Below are positions 1-7,551 of a DNA stretch of 64,000 nucleotides, in pieces. How positions within the stretch are numbered: position 1 is the stretch's first letter; each line of letters opens with the position of its first letter. The position numbers and the translations under genes are program-made. The notes under the pieces are model-generated. The model worked only from the letters and a program-made list of their open reading frames with translations. It had not been told where the DNA came from and searched no databases. This stretch comes from Anaerolineaceae bacterium. GTDB lineage: Bacteria; Chloroflexota; Anaerolineae; Anaerolineales; Anaerolineaceae. The DNA lies in contig PABH01000038.1 in the NCBI GenBank assembly GCA_002702705.1, positions 34,658-98,657 on the forward strand, written 5' to 3'.

Positions 1-116
1 ATCGGATCCGAGGCAAAAATAGCTAAACCACGGATATTATCGAGACGTTCATGGCTGTCGCGACTGGTGGGAAAAGGTTCCCCGATAAGAACTCGTTTGA
101 TATTAGAAAAACCCAT
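1..116 (-). CDS. APC-type amino acid permease, N-terminal part only
   Basis: Reading the minus strand from the ATG at 116-114 gives 38 codons that run off the left edge. The visible peptide has the short polar leader seen before TM1 in APC-superfamily permeases: a VLIGEPFPT stretch, then RLDNIRGLAIFASDP, which resembles the L-D-K-x-x-G-L-A-V-F-A-S-D motif of that family. Such proteins are inner-membrane amino acid (or cation) transporters. Only the cytoplasmic N-terminus is in the window, so substrate cannot be judged. Confidence 0.6.
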   Translation of the reverse strand, partial: MGFSNIKRVLIGEPFPTSRDSHERLDNIRGLAIFASDP

Positions 117-540
117 ATTTAATCCTGTATAGTAAGTAATTAAGTAAAATAAAAATAAAAACCAATAAACAAACTAAAAAATGAAAAAATTGTTAAAGCC
201 CGATAAAATCAGGTTGTATTACCTTATTTCCATATATGATTTAGATTGTTGGCGGTGGGTAAGTGCTGAAACTAGAACGCCAGGCAATTTGGCGCGATGT
301 TTCCATTAGATAAATTTCCCCCCGATTGGCGCAATGATGTTTGCTATTTTTACAAAACAAAGGCACTTTTAATGGGGATTCATTACAAGTGATTTGTTGG
401 TATTGGGCGAACATGTAGAGCCAAGTGTAGTTCATTCATTTCCTTATAATATGTTTTCAGTAAATAAAGACGGGCAATGATAATCCGGGATTGGCTAGGC
501 GTCAATATCCGGAACTGATTTTTCATTTTATTTTAATCTA
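117..540. other. Intergenic region, AT-rich, no convincing gene
   Basis: About 420 bases between the permease start and the inverted-repeat region. It must hold the leftward promoter of the permease. A 64-codon minus-strand frame (241-435) exists but has no recognisable domain and no clear ribosome binding site, so it is not called. No tRNA-like cloverleaf or strong terminator was seen. Confidence 0.5.
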
Positions 541-605
541 ACGTTAACAGGATTTTATGTTTTTGTAAAGACGAAAGATTCTGCAACCGCGCTTCGGTTT
601 AACTC

Positions 606-696
606 AAAGCCCAGCTTTTAAGGGATTGGAAAAAATCATGTTTGTTTTTATGGTTTAGGCGTGAAGAGGTTTGATTATTTGGCAAAGCTGGGCTTT
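606..696. repeat. REP-like inverted repeat pair 1
   Basis: A 13-base arm AAAGCCCAGCTTT at 606-618 is repeated as its exact reverse complement AAAGCTGGGCTTT at 684-696. Each arm is itself a small palindrome (AAAGC-NNN-GCTTT), so the unit can form two small hairpins or one long one. The arrangement resembles the paired palindromes (REP/BIME) that accompany RAYT transposases, and a RAYT gene lies just downstream. Confidence 0.6.
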
Positions 697-710
697 TTCT
701 GGATGGTATA

Positions 711-803
711 AGAAGCACGGCTTTACCGAAACGGGTATTCTTTAAACCAAATAACAACCGGTAGCATGCTGATTGTAAACGGGCCTTTAAAAGCCGTGCT
801 TCT
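711..803. repeat. REP-like inverted repeat pair 2
   Basis: A 14-base arm AGAAGCACGGCTTT at 711-724 is repeated as the exact reverse complement AAAGCCGTGCTTCT at 790-803. It lies between the first pair (606-696) and the RAYT coding region. Shared elements such as AAAGC and TTCGGT in the flanks suggest related palindromic units. It is probably the recognition or processing region of the adjacent transposase; this is inferred from position. Confidence 0.6.
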
Positions 804-882
804 GAAAAGCCGGTTTTTTTTCAGCTGGTTTTCTTTTTGTGAAATTTATTCATCCATCTATAATATAACTTTAGGTGATTAT

Positions 883-1437
883 ATGCGGAATGAAGATATT
901 ACCCAGGGAAATATTTACCATATATATAATAGAGGTGTAGATCGTCAAAAGATTTTCTTTTCTGCCAGGAATATGGGTTTCTTTTTATTTCGATTAAGAA
1001 AATATTTTGATAAAGAAAATATATCCTTATATGCTTATTGTTTAATTTCCAATCACTATCATTTATTAATTAAAGTCGAAAAACAAAATTTTGGTTTAAA
1101 AGTGATGCAGCCATTTCTGACATCCTATACAAAGGCCATCAATTTACAACAAGATCGGGTTGGGCCCTTGTTTCAAGGAAGTTTTAAAGGCAAATTAATG
1201 CCTTCTGTAGAAATAGCACTCTATGCTTCAAAATATATTCATTTAAATCCAGTGAAAGCAAAATTGGTTCGTCATCCGGTTGAATGGCAGTATTCAAGTT
1301 ACAAAGAGTATCTAATACCTACAAACAAACCATTTGTTAAGAAGGATTTGATTTTATCTTTTTTTAAGACACCACAAGCGTATGAGTCTTTTGTTTTGAA
1401 TGAAGAAGATGGTTACCATGATTCCTTTGAAGATTAA
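883..1437 (+). CDS. REP-associated tyrosine transposase (RAYT, Y1/HUH family)
   Basis: A 184-residue protein. The longer frame from 766 crosses the repeat arms, so I take the ATG at 883, whose product begins with the usual R-x-x-x-I-x-x-G-x-x-Y-H-I-Y-N-R-G opening. The HUH metal motif is visible as SNHYHLL, and a downstream SSYKEYL supplies the expected catalytic tyrosine region. LYASKYIHLNPVKAKLV is typical of the family. These enzymes nick single-stranded DNA at palindromic REP sequences and are usually single-copy domesticated genes. The two inverted-repeat pairs upstream are its likely substrate. It converges on the GNAT gene 36 bases downstream. Function is strongly supported at family level. 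Confidence 0.85.
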   Translation: MRNEDITQGNIYHIYNRGVDRQKIFFSARNMGFFLFRLRKYFDKENISLYAYCLISNHYHLLIKVEKQNFGLKVMQPFLTSYTKAINLQQDRVGPLFQGSFKGKLMPSVEIALYASKYIHLNPVKAKLVRHPVEWQYSSYKEYLIPTNKPFVKKDLILSFFKTPQAYESFVLNEEDGYHDSFED

Positions 1438-1472
1438 CGTTGTGGAGAAAAGCATAATCTAGCTAGAATGTT

Positions 1473-2042
1473 TTACTCTTGCCAATCACCTCTTAACAAA
1501 GAAAAAACCAATTCGTCCTTAAATTGATTGTCTTTAAACACATATTGCCTTTTGGTTCCTTCTTGTTGAAAACCGAGTTTTTTGAATAATTTTAACGACC
1601 GGTGATTAAACTCATAAATTTCTGCACCAATACGATTTAATTTCAATTCGACAAAACAATACCGGATCAACGCCTGTACAGCTTCGTTGGCATACCCATT
1701 TCCCCAATCCGGTTTATGTCCAATCACAATTCCCAAGTCACAGCGCTGATTGTATGTGTCGATATGGGCGATCTGGCAAAAACCAATAGCTTGGTCATTT
1801 TCTTGTTTATGAATGGCAAGGTCAATGATTCCGCTGCTTAATGGCCGGTTGATCCAACGTGCGAGGGTCGTTTTTGTTTCTTCTAAGGTAGAGCTTGTTT
1901 CAGTTGGGGGTTCATCGTCGTCATAATAAGCCAGTTCGGGGTCATTTAACCACCTGTGAACAGTCTCTAATTGATCGACAGTAAAAGATTTAAGAATTAA
2001 TCGAGGTGTGGTGAGTGTTGGCATAGAATCTAAATTGTTCAT
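1473..2042 (-). CDS. GNAT N-acetyltransferase (RimJ/RimL-like)
   Basis: A 189-residue protein with the classic opening TPRLILKSFT of RimJ/RimL-type acetyltransferases, a beta-4 region ending IGFCQIAHID, and the acetyl-CoA binding loop in DWGNGYANEAVQALIRYCF (Q/R-x-x-G-x-G/A pattern). The C-terminal NHRSLKLFKKLGFQQEGT is the family's hallmark. Such enzymes acetylate protein N-termini, antibiotics or small amines; the substrate is unknown. The start is uncertain: an AAAAAAGG tract touches the first ATG, so the inner ATG six codons on (PTLTTPRLIL) is possible. Confidence 0.85.
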   Translation of the reverse strand: MNNLDSMPTLTTPRLILKSFTVDQLETVHRWLNDPELAYYDDDEPPTETSSTLEETKTTLARWINRPLSSGIIDLAIHKQENDQAIGFCQIAHIDTYNQRCDLGIVIGHKPDWGNGYANEAVQALIRYCFVELKLNRIGAEIYEFNHRSLKLFKKLGFQQEGTKRQYVFKDNQFKDELVFSLLRGDWQE

Positions 2043-2126
2043 CCTTTTTTAATTAAATAAGTGGAAGTGATGATAATTTGCCTCCTGAAGAGGCGGTTTT
2101 AAAACCACCCTTCCGGAGAAACAGTT

Positions 2127-2324
2127 TTAGAGATCAATAACATTGGCTTCTGATGGTTTGGGTCCGCGCATTTTCCACCATATAAAACCACCCAGCAAAC
2201 CCATCAGCACCATAAATAAAATGTCCATTAGAGAAAAGCAAATGGTGCCAATAATTTGTGAAGTAGAGTAATAAGTACCAAAATCTGCGGGAACAGCAAA
2301 GCCAAAGTTTCTTAACATTTCCAT
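2127..2324 (-). CDS. Small membrane protein, unknown function
   Basis: A 65-residue protein with one or two hydrophobic segments (roughly residues 23-52) and a short basic then polar tail containing RGPKPSE. No known domain was recognised. It lies 14 bases downstream of another small membrane protein gene on the same strand, so the two are probably one transcript. Confidence 0.55.
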   Translation of the reverse strand: MEMLRNFGFAVPADFGTYYSTSQIIGTICFSLMDILFMVLMGLLGGFIWWKMRGPKPSEANVIDL

Positions 2325-2338
2325 TGTCGTTTCTTCAC

Positions 2339-2590
2339 TTACGTAGAAGGAGTAATTAACGCCCCAAACACTTGCCCCAGGATGATACCAATACCTGCGA
2401 TTGCGCCGCTGTATGCACCACTCTTTACTGCTCGATTTTGTACCATTGGTTTCTCAAAGACGTTTGCCAAAAAGCCCGCTCCTAAGCCTAGAAATAAAGC
2501 TAGACAAGGTACACAAATTGGGGTTAATAATGTGATTCCGATGCCGAGAATTAGTCCCACAATTCCTAAGATTAAACCTGATTTAAACAT
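2339..2590 (-). CDS. Small glycine-rich membrane protein, unknown function
   Basis: An 83-residue protein with two hydrophobic, glycine-rich segments (about residues 5-45 and 58-80) of glycine-zipper character and a CVPC dithiol motif in the first segment. No family was recognised. It heads a probable two-gene unit with the 65-residue membrane protein. The minus-strand leader reads GGGAGTATCTT before the ATG, giving a good ribosome binding site. Confidence 0.6.
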   Translation of the reverse strand: MFKSGLILGIVGLILGIGITLLTPICVPCLALFLGLGAGFLANVFEKPMVQNRAVKSGAYSGAIAGIGIILGQVFGALITPST

Positions 2591-2896
2591 AAGATACTCC
2601 CATTGCCTAAATTTTGTTAATTATCATTTTCATATTACCAGATTTTAGACTTATGTTTGCGATTTAAACCAACAATTTTTTAATCTTCGATCAATTCGCC
2701 GAAACAAAATTCGAATTTTAACTGTCTAAAAAACAGTGGAATTAAGATGCTGTTTCGTTTAATGAACAACCAAGGTGGTCATACGATCTATTTTCATCCA
2801 AATGGATATGATATAAAATTATCAATTGTGCAACTTTTGAGGTTAGCAATCGTAATTAATATATAACGAAAAAATTTCTTAATAAGGAATACACAG
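2591..2896. other. Divergent intergenic region with nested palindromes
   Basis: This 306-base stretch separates two divergent units and must hold both promoters. It contains a perfect 14-base palindrome AAAATTCGAATTTT (2706-2719), an ACTGT/ACAGT inverted repeat (2721-2725, 2733-2737) and an enclosing CGAAACA/TGTTTCG pair (2700-2706, 2751-2757). Together these could form a structured RNA or operator. No ORF was convincing. Confidence 0.45.
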
Positions 2897-3967
2897 ATGA
2901 AAAACCCCTTTTACAATGCAAAAGAAAAAAGACTACGTTCAGGATTAAGGATAATTATTCAGTCGGGCGTTTTTTTATTTGGAACGATTTTAGCGGGTGT
3001 GGTTTTGGCTTTTGTGATGGTGGCAATTTTAGCTGCTCAAGGAAAGTTAAATAGTGATCTGCTGCAAGACCCGGGTTCTTTGAATGCAGTGATCATGAAT
3101 ACCAGCGGCAGCTTGTTTGTTTTATTTAGCCAGGTAGTGTCCCTGATTTTAATCATCCTAACCATGTTTTTGGCCGCTCGTTTTCTGGATCGAAGAAAAT
3201 TTATAGATTTTGGTTTTCACTTTTCAAAACGTTGGTTTTGGGATTTAGGTTTTGGTTTATTCCTCGGTGCTTTGTTGATGGCCTTGATATTTTTGGTCGA
3301 ATATGCCTTTGGGTGGGTTGAGATCACTGGTTATGTGACAACATTATCTGTAAAAACGCCAGCCTCTACCATTATTTTGTATTCTTTGGTTGGTTATATC
3401 TGTGTTGGTATTTATGAAGAAATGTTGTTTCGTGGGTATATTTTCAGAAACCTGGCAGAAGGACTAAATTTTAAAACACTTGGTACCCGCGGTGGGTTGT
3501 GGTTAGCATATCTAATTTCCTCTTCTATTTTTGGAATTGCTCATCTCTTAAATCCAAATGCGAGTCTAATTAGCACGGTTAATATTATTCTGGCCGGATT
3601 ATTTTTAGGATTGGGTTTTGTATTGACAGGTGAGTTAGCTATTCCGATTGGCTTGCATATAACCTGGAATTTCTTTCAGGGAAATGTTTTTGGATTTCCG
3701 GTCAGTGGAACCGGATCCGGTGCGACCGTGATCCAAATTAATCAGCTGGGTTCCGATTGGATAACAGGTGGTGTTTTTGGTCCAGAAGCAGGACTAATTG
3801 GCATTATTGCGATATTAATTGGCAGTTTGTTAACTATTCTTTATGTTAAACAAACGCGTGGTGATCTTAACATTCAGTATCGTTTGGCGGACTATAAATC
3901 CACAATTAATAATAATGAAGGAACTGAAAAAAGTTTTGAAGAAAAGCAGGTTTTGGCATCTGAATAA
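2897..3967 (+). CDS. CPBP-family intramembrane metalloprotease (CAAX/abortive-infection type)
   Basis: A 356-residue polytopic membrane protein. The diagnostic motifs of CPBP glutamic/metalloproteases are present in order: EEMLFRG (E174, E175, R179), a His in FGIAHLLNP (H216) and HITWNFFQG (H254, N258). Membrane segments alternate from residue 20 to about 315, and the last 40 residues form a polar cytoplasmic tail. Members cleave prenylated proteins or peptides within the membrane; in bacteria they are tied to signalling, pheromone or bacteriocin self-immunity. The ribosome binding site AAGGAAT lies 6 bases before the ATG. It is followed by DedA and glycosyltransferase genes on the same strand after a 12-bp hairpin. 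Confidence 0.85.
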   Translation: MKNPFYNAKEKRLRSGLRIIIQSGVFLFGTILAGVVLAFVMVAILAAQGKLNSDLLQDPGSLNAVIMNTSGSLFVLFSQVVSLILIILTMFLAARFLDRRKFIDFGFHFSKRWFWDLGFGLFLGALLMALIFLVEYAFGWVEITGYVTTLSVKTPASTIILYSLVGYICVGIYEEMLFRGYIFRNLAEGLNFKTLGTRGGLWLAYLISSSIFGIAHLLNPNASLISTVNIILAGLFLGLGFVLTGELAIPIGLHITWNFFQGNVFGFPVSGTGSGATVIQINQLGSDWITGGVFGPEAGLIGIIAILIGSLLTILYVKQTRGDLNIQYRLADYKSTINNNEGTEKSFEEKQVLASE

Positions 3968-3972
3968 GCAGT

Positions 3973-4009
3973 TATAATCCAATCCCCATTTATTTCAGAT
4001 TGGATTATA
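3973..4009 (+). terminator. Perfect 12-bp hairpin between CPBP and DedA-like genes
   Basis: TATAATCCAATC (3973-3984) is exactly complementary to GATTGGATTATA (3998-4009) with a 13-base loop. There is no T-run after it, so it may act as an attenuator or processing site rather than a full intrinsic terminator. Confidence 0.5.
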
Positions 4010-4040
4010 CTGGGCTTAACAAGGAATTGAATTTTTCGAT

Positions 4041-4673
4041 ATGGAAAGCTTTATTAATCAATTAATGACAGTACCAGCTAACACTGTATCCCATCTTTGG
4101 GTTTACCCGGTGTTGTTTGTTATGGTTGTCATTGAAGGACCGATTGCCATCCTGGTTGCCGCAACAGCCGCTTCAACCGGATTCTTAAACCCCTTGCCTG
4201 TTTTTATTACAGCATCAATGGGTAATTTGATTGCGGATATCTTGTGGTATTTTTTAGGGCTTTTTGGCAAGGTTGAGTGGATCTTAAAATTAAAGTGGTT
4301 AAAACTTGAACCAAAAAAATTGGATGTGCTGACGAAGAGCATTTCAAAAAATGTTGTCAAAATATTAATTATTGCTAAGTTAACCAATGGATTAATCGTC
4401 CCGGCGCTGATAGCGACTGGGTTAGCTAAGGTGAAAATCCGACGTTGGTTTCCAAGTATCTTTTTTTCAAATTTGTTGATAACCGGTTTGTTTGTTGGTT
4501 TAGGTTACTGGACTGCCGTAAACATAATGAAATTAGAACATTGGGTCAAATATTTGGCTTTAGGTTTTTCGATAATCCTGATTATTTTTGCTTCAATTTA
4601 TGTTCAACGCTTGTTGAGCCGCCAAACTTCGGTGGATGATTTGATTGAAGAAAATAATCTGGGTCAAGTGTAA
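4041..4673 (+). CDS. DedA/VTT-domain membrane protein
   Basis: A 210-residue protein with four to five hydrophobic segments. It keeps the order of DedA-family features: an EGP motif at the end of TM1 (VVIEGPIAIL), GNLIADILWYFLGLFGK (the G-N-x-x-x-D-x-x-x-Y-x-x-G pattern), and a re-entrant-loop section with LTNGLIVPALIATGLAKVKIRRW in place of the usual RF-x-P-G-x-R. DedA proteins are thought to be lipid scramblases or undecaprenyl-phosphate flippases. The missing canonical arginine loop suggests a divergent member. The stop codon overlaps the Shine-Dalgarno of the glycosyltransferase gene, implying coupling. Confidence 0.7.
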   Translation: MESFINQLMTVPANTVSHLWVYPVLFVMVVIEGPIAILVAATAASTGFLNPLPVFITASMGNLIADILWYFLGLFGKVEWILKLKWLKLEPKKLDVLTKSISKNVVKILIIAKLTNGLIVPALIATGLAKVKIRRWFPSIFFSNLLITGLFVGLGYWTAVNIMKLEHWVKYLALGFSIILIIFASIYVQRLLSRQTSVDDLIEENNLGQV

Positions 4674-4683
4674 GGATAAGACA

Positions 4684-6159
4684 ATGCGTATATTAATAGC
4701 AACAAATACGTATACCCCACATTTAAATGGACAGGCTGTTTTTACGGCCAGTTTGGCGGAAGGTTTGGCTGGTGAGGGGCACCAGGTGACCGTTCTTGTT
4801 CCGGGCATCAATCGAACCGAGAGTGAAGTGAAAAATGGCGTGCTTATCGAACCCACCCCAACCATTGATCTGCGGTTTATTCACAAGGAGTTTTTTATCT
4901 CTTGGCGTTATGGAAAAATCGTAAAGCGGGTTTTTGAAGAACAAAGACCGGATGTGGTTCACCTCCAAGACCCCGCTCCACTCAGCCAGATGGTTTTAAA
5001 AGAGGCTCATAGGCGGGGAATTCCGGTTGTAGCTACCCACCATACAGGTCCCGCCATTTGGGCTCCGTACCTTTCCGAACATGATCCTTTTATGATGAAG
5101 GTTGCAGTTCCCATTCTTTGGGGATGGATTGTCAGCTTCTTAAATCAAGCGGATAAAGTAACGGTGCCCTCTCGTGCTTCTGTCTCTATGTTGGAGAAGC
5201 ATGGTTTACATGTACCGGTAAAACCAATCTCTTGTGGAGTGCGCCTGAACAATTTTAACCAAGCATTGACTCTTGACGCAGCGTTGGCTAGACACCAATT
5301 TGGTTTGACCGAAAATAAAAAACATTTTTTGTATGTAGGACGTATCGATGAAGAAAAACGGGTTGATGTATTATTAAAAGGGTTAGCAAATACGATTAAT
5401 CCGGATGTGGACTTGGTTGTAGCTGGTAGTGGTGCAGCAGAAGAATCGATAGTTTCATTAGCCAAACAACTAGGTTTGAAGGATAGAGTTAAATTTTTAG
5501 GAAAGGTAGAACGTGAAAAACTGCCTGCCTTGTATGCAGCATGTGATGTTTTTGTGATGCCTGGAGATGTTGAATCATTAAGTATTGCCACTTTGGAAGC
5601 GATGGCTTGTGGTAAACCGATTATTGCTGCCAATGCGATGGCACTGCCTGAGATGGTTCATCCAGGTAAAAATGGATTCTTGTTCACTCCGAGAAATCCA
5701 CAAGATTTGGGCAAAAGAATGGATCAACTCATTAACTTGAATTATCGTTGGTCACAAATGGGTAAATACAGCCTTGAACTTGTTCAACGCCATGATCAAA
5801 ATTTGACAATAAACAATTATGCGGATTTATATCAAAAGTTGAGTAAACAGAATCAAATAAAAAGGCATGTTCCGGTGTGGCAGCGATTACCGCAAACTCT
5901 GGTGAATCCTTACGGCCTGGTTGTATTCGCTCAATGGGCCATAACTGTTGGTGTGATTCTGATATCCCTCCTGACACGCAGCAGCCCAGTCATCGCCGCT
6001 TCTAAACCACAAATTGATATCCTGACCCCGGAAATGATGCAAAATATTCGTGAAATTCTGGCAACGTTACGTTATCTTGATCTTCCGTCGAATCAAGCAA
6101 ATGGAGTTTTGGCCATCTCTAATAGTTTGAGAAATTTCCTCAGCCTACTTCGCCCTTAA
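4684..6159 (+). CDS. GT4-family glycosyltransferase with C-terminal membrane anchor
   Basis: A 491-residue protein. I start at the ATG at 4684, preceded by AAGGATAAG, rather than an upstream in-frame TTG. The N-terminal GT-B half begins RILIATNTYTPHLNGQAVF with ASLAEGLAGEGHQVTVL. The donor half holds FLYVGRIDEEKRVDVLLKG and the E-x7-E region MPGDVESLSIATLEAMACGKPI. This is the layout of mannosyl- or glucosyl-lipid synthases (PimB/diacylglycerol glycosyltransferase style). A hydrophobic stretch near residues 410-430 probably ties the tail to the membrane, followed by about 60 residues of unclear role. Together with the DedA-like gene upstream it suggests envelope glycolipid synthesis; the substrate is inferred. 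Confidence 0.85.
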   Translation: MRILIATNTYTPHLNGQAVFTASLAEGLAGEGHQVTVLVPGINRTESEVKNGVLIEPTPTIDLRFIHKEFFISWRYGKIVKRVFEEQRPDVVHLQDPAPLSQMVLKEAHRRGIPVVATHHTGPAIWAPYLSEHDPFMMKVAVPILWGWIVSFLNQADKVTVPSRASVSMLEKHGLHVPVKPISCGVRLNNFNQALTLDAALARHQFGLTENKKHFLYVGRIDEEKRVDVLLKGLANTINPDVDLVVAGSGAAEESIVSLAKQLGLKDRVKFLGKVEREKLPALYAACDVFVMPGDVESLSIATLEAMACGKPIIAANAMALPEMVHPGKNGFLFTPRNPQDLGKRMDQLINLNYRWSQMGKYSLELVQRHDQNLTINNYADLYQKLSKQNQIKRHVPVWQRLPQTLVNPYGLVVFAQWAITVGVILISLLTRSSPVIAASKPQIDILTPEMMQNIREILATLRYLDLPSNQANGVLAISNSLRNFLSLLRP

Positions 6160-6170
6160 AATCTAAAAAG

Positions 6171-6195
6171 TCCACTTCAATAGGTGGATTTTTTT
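6171..6195 (+). terminator. Intrinsic terminator after the GT4 gene
   Basis: Stem TCCAC (6171-6175) / GTGGA (6184-6188) followed by a run of seven Ts and preceded by As. It separates the envelope genes from the ROK regulator. Confidence 0.75.
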
Positions 6196-6205
6196 GATTT
6201 TAAGG

Positions 6206-6247
6206 TATAATTAAATTAAGTAGTAAAATAAGTATAAAATTAAGTAG
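6206..6247 (+). promoter_or_regulatory. Promoter/operator region of ROK regulator with phased TAAGTA repeats
   Basis: A TATAAT box (6206-6211) is followed by three TAAGTA hexamers starting at 6217, 6229 and 6241, exactly 12 bases apart. The outer two are embedded in identical AAATTAAGTAG strings. A 12-base pitch places copies close to one face of the helix, as expected for a cooperative operator. The regulator's own gene begins 8 bases after the last repeat, so autoregulation is likely. The same TAAGT half-site appears before the binding-protein gene and before the second ROK gene. Confidence 0.55.
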
Positions 6248-6254
6248 GTGAGGG

Positions 6255-7490
6255 ATGAAAACGACAACAGTAAAAGATGTGCGAAAACTTAATCGCAGTC
6301 TCATTCTCAAAGAATTTTATTTTAATGGACCGGTTACACGGTTAGATGTCAGCCGTGTAACGAAATTATCACCAGCGACGGTAACCAATATTGTTACAGA
6401 TTTGCTTGAGAATGGAGTTTTAGTCGAAGAGGGGAATGTTGAATCTTCTGGTGGAAGGCCAAGTGTTTTATTAAAAGTAAATCCGGATCTGGGATATTTT
6501 ATTGGGGTTGAGATTGGTGAATCGCATATCCAAACAGAATTGTTTGATATTTATTTTTCAAAAACAACTCAATATGCCATTAATGACCTTGAGCTAGATC
6601 TCTCACCAGAACATCTTATTGATCTGGTAGCGGACTCCATTGGGCAGGTTCTGAGGTCTGCGAATTTAAAAGAAACAGATATCTTAGGGATCGGATTGGG
6701 TTTACCTGGGATTGTCGACCCAGAATCTGGTATTTCGATATTTTCTCCGAGTTGGGGTTGGAATAATATCAACTTGTCCGAATTATTAAGAAGGAAAATT
6801 GCGATTCCGATCTATATTGATAATGGTGCAAAAGCATTGAGTGTGGCAGAATTGTTGTTTGGTCAAGGTCAGGGTGTCGATGAATTTGCCGTTTTATTAA
6901 TTGGTGCAGGTGTTGGTGGGGCGATTGTTCATAATGACCTATTACTTCGTGGTGGTTCCAATAGTGCTGGTGAAATCGGTCATATGACTTTATCAATTGA
7001 TGGGCCAGTTTGCCGTTGTGGTAGTAAAGGTTGTTTTGAGGCTTTTATTGGAGCGAACCATATTTTTGAGGAATTTGGCAGGACAAAAGATGAACCACAA
7101 CCCAGATTAGAAAACCGGGAATTAATGAAAAAAATATTTTCAAATTATTCTAATCCGGATAGTAAAGAAAGAAAAATTATCCAAAATTCGATTCAATATC
7201 TTGGGGCTGGTATTGCCAATCTGATCAATATCGAAAATCCTGAACGTATCATTCTTGGCGGGTGGTTGGGTATATTGTACGGTGAGGCAGACCTTGATCT
7301 GATAAAAAATGTTGTGAAAAAGTACGCCCTGGCTCAATCTTATGAGTTGGTGGATATTTGTGTTTCTAACCTGGGTGCGGAAGCAATACCAATGGGTTCT
7401 GCCGCGATGGCACTTATTGACTTCTTTGAGAATGTTAATCAAGAAGATTTAATGGTTATTGGCGGAAACCGGCTGAAACAAAGAAATTGA
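6255..7490 (+). CDS. ROK-family transcriptional regulator of the sugar locus
   Basis: A 411-residue protein. Residues 1-75 form a winged helix-turn-helix (RLDVSRVTKLSPATVTNIVTDLLENGVLVE), followed by a ROK sugar-kinase-like domain. The second domain includes GIGLGLPGIVDPESG, the phosphate-binding LIGAGVGGAIVHND, the GEIGHM motif and the zinc motif CRCGSKGCFEA. Regulators of this XylR/NagC type bind a sugar or sugar phosphate and release DNA. It sits beside an ABC importer, GH5 and GH3 genes, so its effector is probably a beta-linked oligosaccharide or glucose. The ribosome binding site GTGAGGG lies just before the ATG. A bidirectional terminator follows. Confidence 0.88.
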   Translation: MKTTTVKDVRKLNRSLILKEFYFNGPVTRLDVSRVTKLSPATVTNIVTDLLENGVLVEEGNVESSGGRPSVLLKVNPDLGYFIGVEIGESHIQTELFDIYFSKTTQYAINDLELDLSPEHLIDLVADSIGQVLRSANLKETDILGIGLGLPGIVDPESGISIFSPSWGWNNINLSELLRRKIAIPIYIDNGAKALSVAELLFGQGQGVDEFAVLLIGAGVGGAIVHNDLLLRGGSNSAGEIGHMTLSIDGPVCRCGSKGCFEAFIGANHIFEEFGRTKDEPQPRLENRELMKKIFSNYSNPDSKERKIIQNSIQYLGAGIANLINIENPERIILGGWLGILYGEADLDLIKNVVKKYALAQSYELVDICVSNLGAEAIPMGSAAMALIDFFENVNQEDLMVIGGNRLKQRN

Positions 7491-7503
7491 TTTTTAAATA
7501 AAA

Positions 7504-7539
7504 AGACCGCTTAGATTAATTTTTAAGCGGTCTTTTTTT
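7504..7539. terminator. Bidirectional intrinsic terminator
   Basis: AGACCGCTTA (7504-7513) pairs perfectly with TAAGCGGTCT (7524-7533). It is flanked by an A-run on the left and seven Ts on the right, so it can end transcription from both the ROK gene and the leftward ABC/GH5 operon. Confidence 0.85.
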
Positions 7540-7551
7540 AAGAATTTTTTC

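Noticed and set aside
241..435. 64-codon minus-strand frame
   Set aside because: No recognisable domain, no clear ribosome binding site, isolated in a non-coding stretch.
5145..5633. 162-codon minus-strand frame inside the GT4 gene
   Set aside because: The plus strand carries conserved GT-B motifs across the whole region.
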